Assembly (NCBI GenBank): GCA_947627445.1
Contig: CANQWA010000009.1
Span: 1-64,000 of the forward strand
DNA: 64,000 bases
Origin: an uncultured Ruminococcus sp.
Lineage (GTDB): Bacteria > Bacillota > Clostridia > Oscillospirales > Ruminococcaceae
Direction of reading: 5' to 3'
In this document: in pieces, positions 49,582 to 58,547 of the stretch
Layout: each line of letters starts with the position of its first letter
Numbering within the stretch: the stretch's first letter is position 1
Program-made: the position numbers and the translations under genes
Notes under the pieces: generated by a model
Seen by the model: only the letters and a program-made list of their open reading frames with translations
Told to the model about the DNA's origin: nothing
The model's database searches: none

Positions 49582-49750
49582 TTAGAACTGGTTCTCATCG
49601 GATATTGCACCTGTCTTTTCGGCAAATTTTGCCGATTGCTGCGTGAAAAAAGCGCATCATACGGCAAGGTTGCTTTCGCTTTTTCGCCTTGCCCTCGTCA
49701 AAATGTTACTCGAAAATCCATGGTCAAATCCGATGAGAACAAGTTCTTAA
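49582..49750. mobile_element. MITE-like element with ~20-bp terminal inverted repeats
   Basis: Left TTAGAACTGGTTCTCATCGGAT; right (rc) TTAAGAACTTGTTCTCATCGGAT; internal sequence recurs in inverse orientation at 63594-63718. Confidence 0.65.
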
Positions 49751-50568
49751 CCTTTTACCGGAATTGCAGATGTATCACCAAGAATGTACTGCATCAATAC
49801 TGCTGCATCTTTTTGATTGATAACACCATCCTGATAACAATCCATCTGTGTAATCTGCTGTTCATTCGGTGTGATCTGCTCAAGCAACACCTGCTGAAGC
49901 ATTACCACATCAACTACCGAAACTTCGCCGTCTTCGTTGTAATCTCCTGGAAGGGCTGCTTTTGCATTGGCCACTGCGATTTCGGAATCCACTGTGTTCT
50001 CTGCTGTGAACAGATCCTCAGTTTCGCCGGGCGTCCATGCGCCTTCTGGTGGCACTTCTGCGGAAATCAGAATGAGATCCCAGTAGCTGAAGTAGTAGTT
50101 GGGGTCATCTGCCAGATACGTCACACTGACGCCGATGTACTGATAGTATTCACCAAGCATGGCAGCGCGATGGCTGGGAGAATTCTTCCACCCTTCTACA
50201 ACAGCTTCCGGTGTTTCAAAACCGGCAGCGATGTTTTCAGCGGCATAACAATTGGGGTCTAATTTAGTCTCTTCTACAGCGGTAAACCAATCTGTCCCAT
50301 CAGGACGAGAATGGCTATAGAGCGCTGTCAGTTCTTGTGAACGGACAGAAGCCACATCCAACAGAACCGGTGCCAATTGAACAGGCTGCAAACCGTTTTC
50401 CGCACGGAATTCGTTGATCAGAACTCCCACTTCTTCGGCATAAGCCAGTTCATCTGCCGTAGACACCTGGTCATTTGCAAACGCTGTTACTGCAAATTGC
50501 GGTAATGTCAGCATCATGCAGGCTGTCAGCAGCCAAGTTAAACAAATTTGCATTCTCTTTTTCATCAT
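49747..50568 (-). CDS. Secreted CAP/SCP-domain protein with C-terminal dockerin
   Basis: Signal peptide; CAP motifs 'LINEFRAENGLQPVQL', 'YSHSRPDGTDWFT', 'AAENIAAGFETPEAVVEGWKNSPSHRAAML'; 'GDYNEDGEVSVVDVVMLQQ...CYQDGVINQKDAAVLMQY' dockerin. Confidence 0.9.
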   Translation of the reverse strand: MMKKRMQICLTWLLTACMMLTLPQFAVTAFANDQVSTADELAYAEEVGVLINEFRAENGLQPVQLAPVLLDVASVRSQELTALYSHSRPDGTDWFTAVEETKLDPNCYAAENIAAGFETPEAVVEGWKNSPSHRAAMLGEYYQYIGVSVTYLADDPNYYFSYWDLILISAEVPPEGAWTPGETEDLFTAENTVDSEIAVANAKAALPGDYNEDGEVSVVDVVMLQQVLLEQITPNEQQITQMDCYQDGVINQKDAAVLMQYILGDTSAIPVKG

Positions 50569-50773
50569 GAACGCCTCCCTGTGGAATGCCGTGAATTTTT
50601 GTCTCATCGGCTGGTGTGTTTTCCTCTGTCATGCTTATAGTTTATCACACTTCAAAAGGCAAAAAAACGGTAAAAAACAGATATAATCCATGAAAAATCA
50701 GGCATAAAAAGAAGGCTCTGGAAACAAAAAAACACCGTGCACAATATCATTGCACGGTGCCAAAAAAAATTGT

Positions 50774-52444
50774 TTATTTTGACTTTATTGCATCTTCCTT
50801 CCGGATCTGTGCCCGCTTGATTTTGCCTCCCAGTGTCTTGGGAAGTTCATCTACATATTCGATAATGCGAGGATATTTGTAGGGTGCAGTGGTATGCTTG
50901 ACGTGATCCTGCAATTCCTTGGTCAGTGCATCGCTGGGTCGATATCCCTTTGTCAGCACGACAGTTGCTTTGACCACCTGACCACGAATGGGATCAGGTG
51001 CTGCTGTGATCGCACATTCCAAAACAGCCGGATGCTCGATCAGTGCGCTTTCTACCTCGAAGGGTCCGATACGATAGCCAGAGCACTTGATGACATCGTC
51101 ATTTCTGCCGACAAACCAGTAGTAACCGTCTTCGTCTGTTTCAAAGACATCGTGGGGACAATAGCTGCCGCCGCCCAGAATTTCCTCCGTCATTTCCGGA
51201 TTCTGATAATAACCGGTAAACAGACCGATGGGATAAGCGGTTTTTAGGTTCTGGATCACCAGTGCGCCGTGTTCCCGGATGCCTGATTCTGTACCGTCAT
51301 CCTTGCGGAGAACAATATCATACAGAGGAGAGGGCTTTCCGGTAGAGCCGGGCTTTGGTGTGATCCAAGGGAAATTTGCCACCAGAACAGGACCTTCTGA
51401 CTGACCGAATCCCTCCCGGATCTCCTTTCCGGTCAGTTCTTGCCAACGGTAGTACACCTCCGGATTCAAAGGCTCGCCGGCAGTGGCAAATGTCGCAACG
51501 CTGGAAAGATCATAAGAAGCTACATCCTCCTGAAGCATAAAGCGATACATGGTAGGCGGCGCACAGAAGGTGGTGACTTTATACTGCTGGAGTTTTTCCA
51601 ACAGTCTGGTGGGGATGAATTTGTCCATATCATAGGCAAAGATCACAGCGCCGCAGATCCACTGACCGTAGATTTTGCCCCAGCCGAATTTTGCCCAGCC
51701 GGAATCAGATACGCTCATGTGCAGTTTGTTCTCTTGCACCTGCTGCCAGTATTTCGCCGTAATGATGTGTCCCAGGGGATGGATATGATTGTGGACGACC
51801 ATCTTCGGATCACCAGTGGTGCCGGATGTGAAATAGACTAAAAATGTTTCCATAGCGGACGTTGCATCCTCGCCTGTGGGACGGGGGAATTCTTCAGAAT
51901 ATGCGGAGAATTCTTCTGCAAAGTTGTGCCAGCCGTCACGTTTGCCGCCCACCAGAATCTTATGCTGGATGCTGGGGACAGAGGGCTGTGCATTTTCTAC
52001 CTGTTGGATGACATAGCTGTCATCTACGCAGACCAGTGTGTGGATTTTGGCGCTGTTGCCCCGGTAGATCAGATCTTTTTTGGAAAGCTGAAGCGAGCCG
52101 GGGATGAGGATGGCGCCGATCTTATGTAATGCCACAGCGCATACCCAGTATTCCCAGCGGCGCCGCAGGATAAGCATGACAACAGTGCCTTTTTTGACGC
52201 CCAAGCTTTTGAAGTAATTGGCAGCCTGATTGGACAAGCGGGAAATGTCGGTGAAGGTGAATGTCCGTTCTTCGTCATGGTCATTGCACCAGACCAGCGC
52301 CTTTTTTTCCGGCTCTTGCTTTGCCCATTCGTCCACAATGTCAAATCCGAAGTTGAAGTTGTCGGGATAAGTAATACGAAAGTTTGATTTGAAGTCCTCG
52401 TAGCTGTCAAATTCGATACGAGGCAGGTATTTGTCTAGTAACAT
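50774..52444 (-). CDS. AMP-binding acyl-CoA synthetase (acetyl/medium-chain type)
   Basis: 'YFTSGTTGDPKMVVHNH', 'EGFGQSEGPVLVANF', 'GYRIGPFEVESALIEHPAVLECAITAAPD', 'PKTLGGKIKRAQIR'. Confidence 0.92.
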   Translation of the reverse strand: MLLDKYLPRIEFDSYEDFKSNFRITYPDNFNFGFDIVDEWAKQEPEKKALVWCNDHDEERTFTFTDISRLSNQAANYFKSLGVKKGTVVMLILRRRWEYWVCAVALHKIGAILIPGSLQLSKKDLIYRGNSAKIHTLVCVDDSYVIQQVENAQPSVPSIQHKILVGGKRDGWHNFAEEFSAYSEEFPRPTGEDATSAMETFLVYFTSGTTGDPKMVVHNHIHPLGHIITAKYWQQVQENKLHMSVSDSGWAKFGWGKIYGQWICGAVIFAYDMDKFIPTRLLEKLQQYKVTTFCAPPTMYRFMLQEDVASYDLSSVATFATAGEPLNPEVYYRWQELTGKEIREGFGQSEGPVLVANFPWITPKPGSTGKPSPLYDIVLRKDDGTESGIREHGALVIQNLKTAYPIGLFTGYYQNPEMTEEILGGGSYCPHDVFETDEDGYYWFVGRNDDVIKCSGYRIGPFEVESALIEHPAVLECAITAAPDPIRGQVVKATVVLTKGYRPSDALTKELQDHVKHTTAPYKYPRIIEYVDELPKTLGGKIKRAQIRKEDAIKSK

Positions 52445-52696
52445 CTGTTATGCGCCCTTTCTGTTATATACGGAATTCTCAGGTAAAACGCAGCGGTCTG
52501 ACGGAAAATTTTCCGCAGTTCTGCGTTAACGTTCTTGCCATACGTCGGTATTTCTGCGAATGCTTTTTGCATCTGCGAAAGATATTCTCGTCATTGATTT
52601 TGCGTTTTGCATGAAAGTTCCGTATCGCATGGAATCTGTTATCCGGACTGTTGGAAAATTGGATGATTGTCCGGACGTAACCATTCACATTATACT

Positions 52697-52772
52697 ATAT
52701 TTTGGAGTGGTTGTCAAGGAATTTTAAAGACAAAATATTTTGGAGTGGTTGTCAAGGAATTTTAAAGACAAA
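52697..52772. repeat. 38-bp exact tandem duplication
   Basis: atattttggagtggttgtcaaggaattttaaagacaaa x2 (52697-52734, 52735-52772). Confidence 0.95.
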
Positions 52773-52810
52773 CCCGCACAAAGAGCGCCTAACGGCTTTG
52801 TACGGGTTTG
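52769..52810. repeat. Hairpin of the CGCACAAAG/CTTTGTRCG family
   Basis: caaacccgcacaaag / ctttgtacgggtttg, one mismatch. Confidence 0.7.
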
Positions 52811-52965
52811 CCTTAGAGATAATGAGAACAAGTTCTGATTTCTGAAAATGGCATTCCGTGGAAACAGCTATGTTGGGATTTGACTTTTTTTTGAAGATGT
52901 GTTATAATAAGAATACCTATGGAAATGAGAAAAAATTCCCCGAACGAATATGGAGGTGCGCTGGC

Positions 52966-54117
52966 ATGAGTAATCATCAGAACAGACGTCCGCAGCCCCA
53001 ACAGAAGGGCAAAAAAACGAGACAGAAGGTACAGCCAAGAGCTCCGAGAGGATCCGGCGCAAAAAGAGCAGCCGATGTGATCGTTTCACTGGCACTGGTA
53101 GCTGTTGTTGGCGCTGGAGGTTGGAGATTCTATCAGAACATGCAGCCCATTGCTCAGGAAGGCGATCATCTTGCCGTTGGTCTGGTGACAGAACCCCTTA
53201 CCGAAGCCCCCACAGAGCCCTCGGTGATCTATCAGAATATCGCCGTCAGCAATGACGATATCCACAAGGGCAGCCTGATTCTGGTGAATTACGATACGGC
53301 TTATGAAGAATTTGATGCAGCTGAGATTGTCAGCATCTATGAGCATAAAACCGAAAACTACCACGTCAGCGGCACGGAAACAAGCATCCGCCAGCCGGCA
53401 ATGGATGCCCTAAATGAAATGCTGGATGCATTTTATGTGGCAACCGGACACAGCGATATTATTGTGATCAGCGGCTATCGCACCAAAGAGCAGCAGCAGG
53501 CGCTGTATGATGAGGATCTGGAACAGACCGGAGCATCCTCTTCGACACGTGTGGCACTTCCGGGACATAGTGAACATGAATCGGGATATTCTCTGGACGT
53601 TTCTCTTTATGAGGACGGGGTGCAATATGACTATGACGGCACAGGGGAATACGCCTGGATCGACAAAAACTGTGCCAACTACGGCTATATTCTCCGCTAC
53701 ACCGAGGATAAGACCGATGTGACAGAGATCCAGGCAGAGCCGTGGCATTACCGGTATGTAGGCGAGCCTCATGCTTCCTACATCATGAGCAACAATGTTT
53801 GTCTGGAAGAATATCTGACACTTTTGAAAAATTATGATAATGAAACACCCCTGCGGATCATCAACTGGGACGGTGAGATCTACGAGGTATACTATGTACC
53901 GGCAGACGGTGCTTCGGATACCACTTATGTGCTGGTGCCGCCGGATAAGGAATACACCATTTCCGGCAATAACAGCGATGGGTTTATTGTGACGGTAGAT
54001 ACAGGAGAGATTCAGAAATTTGAAGAGACACAGGAGGAGTCCTCTGAGGAAGAACCGGCTGATACGGACAAGCCGGAGGAAAATACGGACAACGCCGGAC
54101 AAGATACCGGTGCATAA
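52966..54117 (+). CDS. D-alanyl-D-alanine carboxypeptidase, VanY-like (M15)
   Basis: 'SGYRTKEQQQALYDED', 'PGHSEHESGYSLDVSLYE', 'EPWHYRYVGEPHA'; N-terminal TM. Confidence 0.92.
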   Translation: MSNHQNRRPQPQQKGKKTRQKVQPRAPRGSGAKRAADVIVSLALVAVVGAGGWRFYQNMQPIAQEGDHLAVGLVTEPLTEAPTEPSVIYQNIAVSNDDIHKGSLILVNYDTAYEEFDAAEIVSIYEHKTENYHVSGTETSIRQPAMDALNEMLDAFYVATGHSDIIVISGYRTKEQQQALYDEDLEQTGASSSTRVALPGHSEHESGYSLDVSLYEDGVQYDYDGTGEYAWIDKNCANYGYILRYTEDKTDVTEIQAEPWHYRYVGEPHASYIMSNNVCLEEYLTLLKNYDNETPLRIINWDGEIYEVYYVPADGASDTTYVLVPPDKEYTISGNNSDGFIVTVDTGEIQKFEETQEESSEEEPADTDKPEENTDNAGQDTGA

Positions 54118-54230
54118 AAACTGGTTTGCATAGGAAGAATGGTCGGATTTTCGAGCACGTTTTGGTGAGGACAAGAAAAAAGCCCCGGGCGGTCTGCCGT
54201 CCGGCAAGGCTTTTGACGCTGTGCGCACCA

Positions 54231-54275
54231 AGATCTGCCGGAAAGACATGCATGAGTTTCTATGTGCATCCATTT
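54231..54275 (-). repeat. Diverged copy of the 47-bp intergenic repeat
   Basis: agatctgccggaaagacatgcatgag...; conserved right half, weaker left half. Confidence 0.5.
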
Positions 54276-54359
54276 TAAATCACAGCAGCGCCGGGAATGT
54301 TTTGCCGCAGAATTTGTGCGGCATGATTCCCCATCACTGCGGAAAAGAGGTACATCATT

Positions 54360-54836
54360 ATGGCAAACGAAAATCAAACCCAGCAGGCACAGCAGCCTGC
54401 GCAGCAGCCGGAGCAGCCAAAAAAGCCCAACCAGTTTGCAGCCATTCTGACGGAGTTCAAGGAATTTATTTCCAAGGGCAATGTACTGGATATGGCAGTC
54501 GGTCTGATCGTTGGTTCTGCATTCACAGCCATCGTGACTTCTCTGGTAGATGACATCCTGATGCCTTTTATCGGGATGATGTTGGCTGGTATCAACTTTA
54601 GTACGATGGGAATCACCATTCCCTGGGGCAATCATCCCTTTATCGCGATCGGCAGCTTTCTCAATACATGTATTACCTTCCTGATGACGGCGGCTTGTGT
54701 GTTTATTGTGGTGAAGATGATCAATCTCTTCCGCCGTAAGAAAGAAGAAAAGCCAGCTGAACCGCCGAAGCCTACCAAGGAAGAGGAGTTGCTGACAGAA
54801 ATCCGCGACCTGCTGGCAGCGCAGAAGAAGGACTGA
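54360..54836 (+). CDS. mscL: Large-conductance mechanosensitive channel
   Basis: 'FKEFISKGNVLDMAVGLIVGSAFTAIVTSLVDDILMPFIG'. Confidence 0.97.
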   Translation: MANENQTQQAQQPAQQPEQPKKPNQFAAILTEFKEFISKGNVLDMAVGLIVGSAFTAIVTSLVDDILMPFIGMMLAGINFSTMGITIPWGNHPFIAIGSFLNTCITFLMTAACVFIVVKMINLFRRKKEEKPAEPPKPTKEEELLTEIRDLLAAQKKD

Positions 54837-54941
54837 TTTTTTTTGACCGGAAATTGTCGAATTTTGTGGATTTTAGGGCGTGTTGACACAATCTGAAATG
54901 TTCGGATGGTAAGCAGACGATTTGAAAGGTATTTGAAAATC

Positions 54942-54988
54942 AGAACCTGTCACCACCAGAAAATGCATCCACCTTTCCGGCAGATTCC
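54942..54988 (+). repeat. 47-bp palindromic intergenic repeat, copy 4
   Basis: AGAACCTGTCACCACCAGAAAATGCATCCACCTTTCCGGCAGATTCC. Confidence 0.8.
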
Positions 54989-55014
54989 GGCGAGAACTTC
55001 GCCGAAACCCGCAC

Positions 55015-55048
55015 AAAGCCATATCCGAGCAATCCGGGTATGGCTTTT
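55015..55048 (+). terminator. Terminator-like hairpin downstream of mscL
   Basis: aaagccatatccg / cgggtatggcttt followed by t. Confidence 0.65.
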
Positions 55049-55134
55049 GCATATCTGATTACCCAAATCCATTTTCCATATGGTGCTGAATGCCGCCGCC
55101 CCCAGAAGACACCCGCAAATATGAAATTCGCCCC

Positions 55135-55163
55135 TTGCATTCCCCACGGTTCTATGATATAAT
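55135..55163 (+). promoter_or_regulatory. Promoter of glmS
   Basis: TTGCAT-17 nt-TATAAT. Confidence 0.65.
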
Positions 55164-55246
55164 AAATGCAAGGCATTTATTCCATTGATTTGAAAGTCCT
55201 TGCAGATCCGCAAATCTATGATTTGCTCCCTGCATATCGGACAATT

Positions 55247-55275
55247 CTATCATAAAATCTTTTATTTTATGATAG
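55247..55275 (+). promoter_or_regulatory. AU-rich hairpin in the glmS 5' UTR
   Basis: ctatcataaaat / attttatgatag perfect 12-bp arms just upstream of the RBS. Confidence 0.7.
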
Positions 55276-55310
55276 GATAGGAAATATATATGAATTAGGA
55301 GGCAATATCT

Positions 55311-57134
55311 ATGTGTGGAATTGTTGGATACATCGGCAGCCGTGACTGCACCGAAGTCCTGCTCAACGGTTTGACCAAGTTAGAATACCGGGGCTATGAC
55401 TCCGCCGGTATCGCCGTATTCCAGAACGGCAAGATCTCCGTGGCAAAGTCCAAGGGACGTCTGAAAAACCTGGAAGAAAAAATGGAACAAGAAAACTCCC
55501 GGCCATTCGGTCATGTGGGCATTGGTCACACCCGATGGGCGACACACGGCGAACCTTCTGATGTCAACTCTCACCCCCACAGCGGCGGCAGAGTGACGAT
55601 TGTCCATAACGGCATCATTGAGAATTACAAGGAACTGAAAGATTACCTCATCTCCCAAGGCGTCACTTTTGACAGCGATACCGATACGGAGATCGTGGCA
55701 AAACTGTTGGATTACCGCTATAACGGCAGTCCGATTCAGACCATTTCTGCCACCGTCCGTGATCTGGAAGGCTCTTACGCCCTGGGCATCATCTTTGCGG
55801 ATCACCCCGATCAGGTCTATGCCGTCCGCTGCGAAAGCCCTCTTATCGTGGGCGTAGGCGAAAACGAAAGCTTTATCGCCTCCGATGTCCCGGCGATCAT
55901 CGAATATACCCGTGACTACTATCTGCTGGAGCATGAGGAGATCGCCGTGCTCAGCGGTGACGGTGTGCAGATCTTCGACAGTTTCGGCACACCCATCCAG
56001 AAAGAATTGAAGACAGCTGACTGGGATGTAGAAGCCATTGGCAAAGGCGGCTATGCCCACTTTATGCTAAAGGAGATTCACGAACAGCCCACGGCCATCC
56101 GGAACACCATCTCCCCCCGTATTCAGGACGGTCTGCCCAATCTGGAAGAATGCGGCATTACGCCAGAAGTTCTGCGCAGATTTCGCCATATTCAGGTGGT
56201 TGCCTGCGGAACTGCCATGCATGCCGGCACTGTGGGAAAATACGTTATCGAAAAGCTGGCAAAAATTCCCGTCACTGTAGATATCGCCTCGGAATTCCGC
56301 TATCGTGATCCTTTGGTGGGAGAGGGTGATCTGGTCATTATCATTTCCCAATCGGGCGAAACAGCAGACAGTCTGGCTGCTATGCGGCTGGCGAAATCCC
56401 TGGGTGCGAAAACCCTTGCCATTGTTAATGCCATGGGCAGTTCCATCGCCCGTGAAGCCGATATGCTGATCTATACCCACGCCGGTCCGGAGATCGCTGT
56501 GGCTTCTACCAAGGCGTATATGGTGCAGATCGCTGTCATGTATCTCTTTTCCTTTGAACTGGCATTTGCATTGGGTCAGATCGACGAAGCAGAATGCCGC
56601 CGTCTGATTCGTCTGTTACAGCAGACGCCGGATGCCATTCAAAGTATTTTGGAACACAAGGAAAAAACACAGTACATTGCCGCTTCGCTGATCAATGCAG
56701 ACAGCCTTTTGTATATCGGCAGGGGTTTGGATTACGCTCTGAGTATGGAGGGTTCACTGAAGCTGAAAGAGATCTCCTATATCCACTCGGAATCCTATGC
56801 TGCCGGTGAGCTGAAGCATGGCACGATCTCTCTCATCACCGACAATATGCCGGTGATCGCTGTTGCGACACAAAAGGCACTGATGGAAAAGACCATCAGT
56901 AACATCAAGGAAGTGAAAGCCCGGGGTGCAAAGGTGATTATGATCTGCCGCAGCAGTGATGATATAGATGCTGAGGCGGTAGATCTGATGTTTGGGCTGC
57001 CGGATTTTGAGGATATTCTCATGCCCATGATCGCTGTTGTGCCGCTTCAACTCATTGCGTATTATACGTCGGTATTGAAGGGCAATGATGTGGATAAACC
57101 GAGAAATCTCGCCAAATCCGTTACGGTAGAGTAA
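55311..57134 (+). CDS. glmS: Glutamine-fructose-6-phosphate aminotransferase (isomerizing)
   Basis: 'MCGIVGYIGSRD', 'GYDSAGIAV', 'GIGHTRWATHGEPSDVNSHPH', C-terminal 'KPRNLAKSVTVE'. Confidence 0.98.
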   Translation: MCGIVGYIGSRDCTEVLLNGLTKLEYRGYDSAGIAVFQNGKISVAKSKGRLKNLEEKMEQENSRPFGHVGIGHTRWATHGEPSDVNSHPHSGGRVTIVHNGIIENYKELKDYLISQGVTFDSDTDTEIVAKLLDYRYNGSPIQTISATVRDLEGSYALGIIFADHPDQVYAVRCESPLIVGVGENESFIASDVPAIIEYTRDYYLLEHEEIAVLSGDGVQIFDSFGTPIQKELKTADWDVEAIGKGGYAHFMLKEIHEQPTAIRNTISPRIQDGLPNLEECGITPEVLRRFRHIQVVACGTAMHAGTVGKYVIEKLAKIPVTVDIASEFRYRDPLVGEGDLVIIISQSGETADSLAAMRLAKSLGAKTLAIVNAMGSSIAREADMLIYTHAGPEIAVASTKAYMVQIAVMYLFSFELAFALGQIDEAECRRLIRLLQQTPDAIQSILEHKEKTQYIAASLINADSLLYIGRGLDYALSMEGSLKLKEISYIHSESYAAGELKHGTISLITDNMPVIAVATQKALMEKTISNIKEVKARGAKVIMICRSSDDIDAEAVDLMFGLPDFEDILMPMIAVVPLQLIAYYTSVLKGNDVDKPRNLAKSVTVE

Positions 57135-57155
57135 CCGCCAGAAATCCGTATTGAC

Positions 57156-57202
57156 AGAATCTGCCGGAAAGACGTGCGCCGCTTCTTGTGATAACAGATT
57201 CT
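57156..57202 (-). repeat. 47-bp palindromic intergenic repeat, copy 5
   Basis: rc = AGAATCTGTTATCACAAGAAGCGGCGCACGTCTTTCCGGCAGATTCT. Confidence 0.85.
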
Positions 57203-57227
57203 CAAAAACCAAAAAAGAGGAAGTATC

Positions 57228-58517
57228 ATGAAAAATATCAAACCTATCTTTCTGCTGCTCACCGCAGCAATTTCTATGACGGTCGTATGTTCCCTGACTG
57301 GATTTGCTGAAGAGGAGTCCTCCACAGCAGAGACTTTCACCTCGGGGGACTACGAATACATCTTGAATGACGACGGCAGCGCCACTCTGACCAAATATCT
57401 GGGCAGCGATGCAGAGATCGTGGTTCCCGATCAAGTCGATGATTATGACGTCACGGTTCTGGGCGGCGGCATCTTTGCCAACAAGGACTACATCACCTCC
57501 ATTGCCCTGCCGGAAACACTGACAGAATTAAAGGATTCCTGCTTTTACTGCTGCTCATCTCTGGAGACCTTCACCGTTGCCGACGGAAACAGTCAGTTTC
57601 AGGTGAAGGACGATGTGCTGTTCTCCGCAGACGGCACCTATCTCTACTGCTATCCCCTGGCAAAGAAAGGAGATTCCTACACGATTCCCGATGGCGTCGT
57701 GGAAATCTGGTCCTCTGCCTTTGCAAAAGCATCTCTGACGGATATCCAATTTCCCGACGGGCTGTTATACATTGACGACTGGACATTTTCCTATACCCAG
57801 CTGTCAGAGCTGCATTTGCCGGATTCCGTGACAGAGATCGGCGGCTATGCATTTGCCTACTGCAACAACCTGACAGAGATCGACTTTCCGGCAGATCTGG
57901 AGATCATTGATGCAGCTGCTTTTTGCAGCAACGAAAATCTCACTGCCATCCATTTGCCAGACGGTCTGCAAACCATACAAATGGCAGCTTTTGCTGGTAC
58001 TGGCATGAAGGACGTCACGATTCCCGCCAGCGTGACCTATATTGGCTTCTGCGCCTTTGGCTATGAAGCGGATATGGAAACAACTGTCCCCAATTTTACC
58101 GTTTACGGCGAGGTTGGCTCACAGGCAGAAATCTACTGCACAGACACCGACGAAGAAAACAGCTATGAAAATCATTTCAACTTTGCCAGCGTACTGTCAT
58201 CCGATGATGAATCTTCTGACGGCGAATCCCCTGTAAAGATAGAGACAAAGAAAACCACATCTACGGGAAAATGGTTCCTGATAGGCGCCGGCGTGCTGGT
58301 GTTGCTCATCGGCGGTCTGGTGCTGATACTGAGCGGCAGAAAGAAAGATGCTTCCGATGCAGGCAAAAAGCCCAGAAAATCCCATAAAACTGACAAAGAA
58401 GCCAAGGCAAAGCTCCATGCCGAAGAAGCGGAAATAGAAGAAGAACCAGCAGAACTGGATGCAACAAAATCGGATGTGGCAGAAGATCCCACAGACCCTG
58501 CCGACAACGAATCCTGA
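57228..58517 (+). CDS. LRR_5 (BspA-like) surface protein with C-terminal TM and acidic tail
   Basis: Signal peptide; repeats 'LPDSVTEIGGYAFAYCNNLTEI'; TM 'WFLIGAGVLVLLIGGLVLILSG'. Confidence 0.88.
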   Translation: MKNIKPIFLLLTAAISMTVVCSLTGFAEEESSTAETFTSGDYEYILNDDGSATLTKYLGSDAEIVVPDQVDDYDVTVLGGGIFANKDYITSIALPETLTELKDSCFYCCSSLETFTVADGNSQFQVKDDVLFSADGTYLYCYPLAKKGDSYTIPDGVVEIWSSAFAKASLTDIQFPDGLLYIDDWTFSYTQLSELHLPDSVTEIGGYAFAYCNNLTEIDFPADLEIIDAAAFCSNENLTAIHLPDGLQTIQMAAFAGTGMKDVTIPASVTYIGFCAFGYEADMETTVPNFTVYGEVGSQAEIYCTDTDEENSYENHFNFASVLSSDDESSDGESPVKIETKKTTSTGKWFLIGAGVLVLLIGGLVLILSGRKKDASDAGKKPRKSHKTDKEAKAKLHAEEAEIEEEPAELDATKSDVAEDPTDPADNES

Positions 58518-58547
58518 ACGGACTGCTCCTGAGGAAAGGAAGTTTTC

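Noticed and set aside
52697-52772. Possible CRISPR fragment (two identical 38-mers)
   Set aside because: Units directly abut with no spacers; no cas genes in the window.
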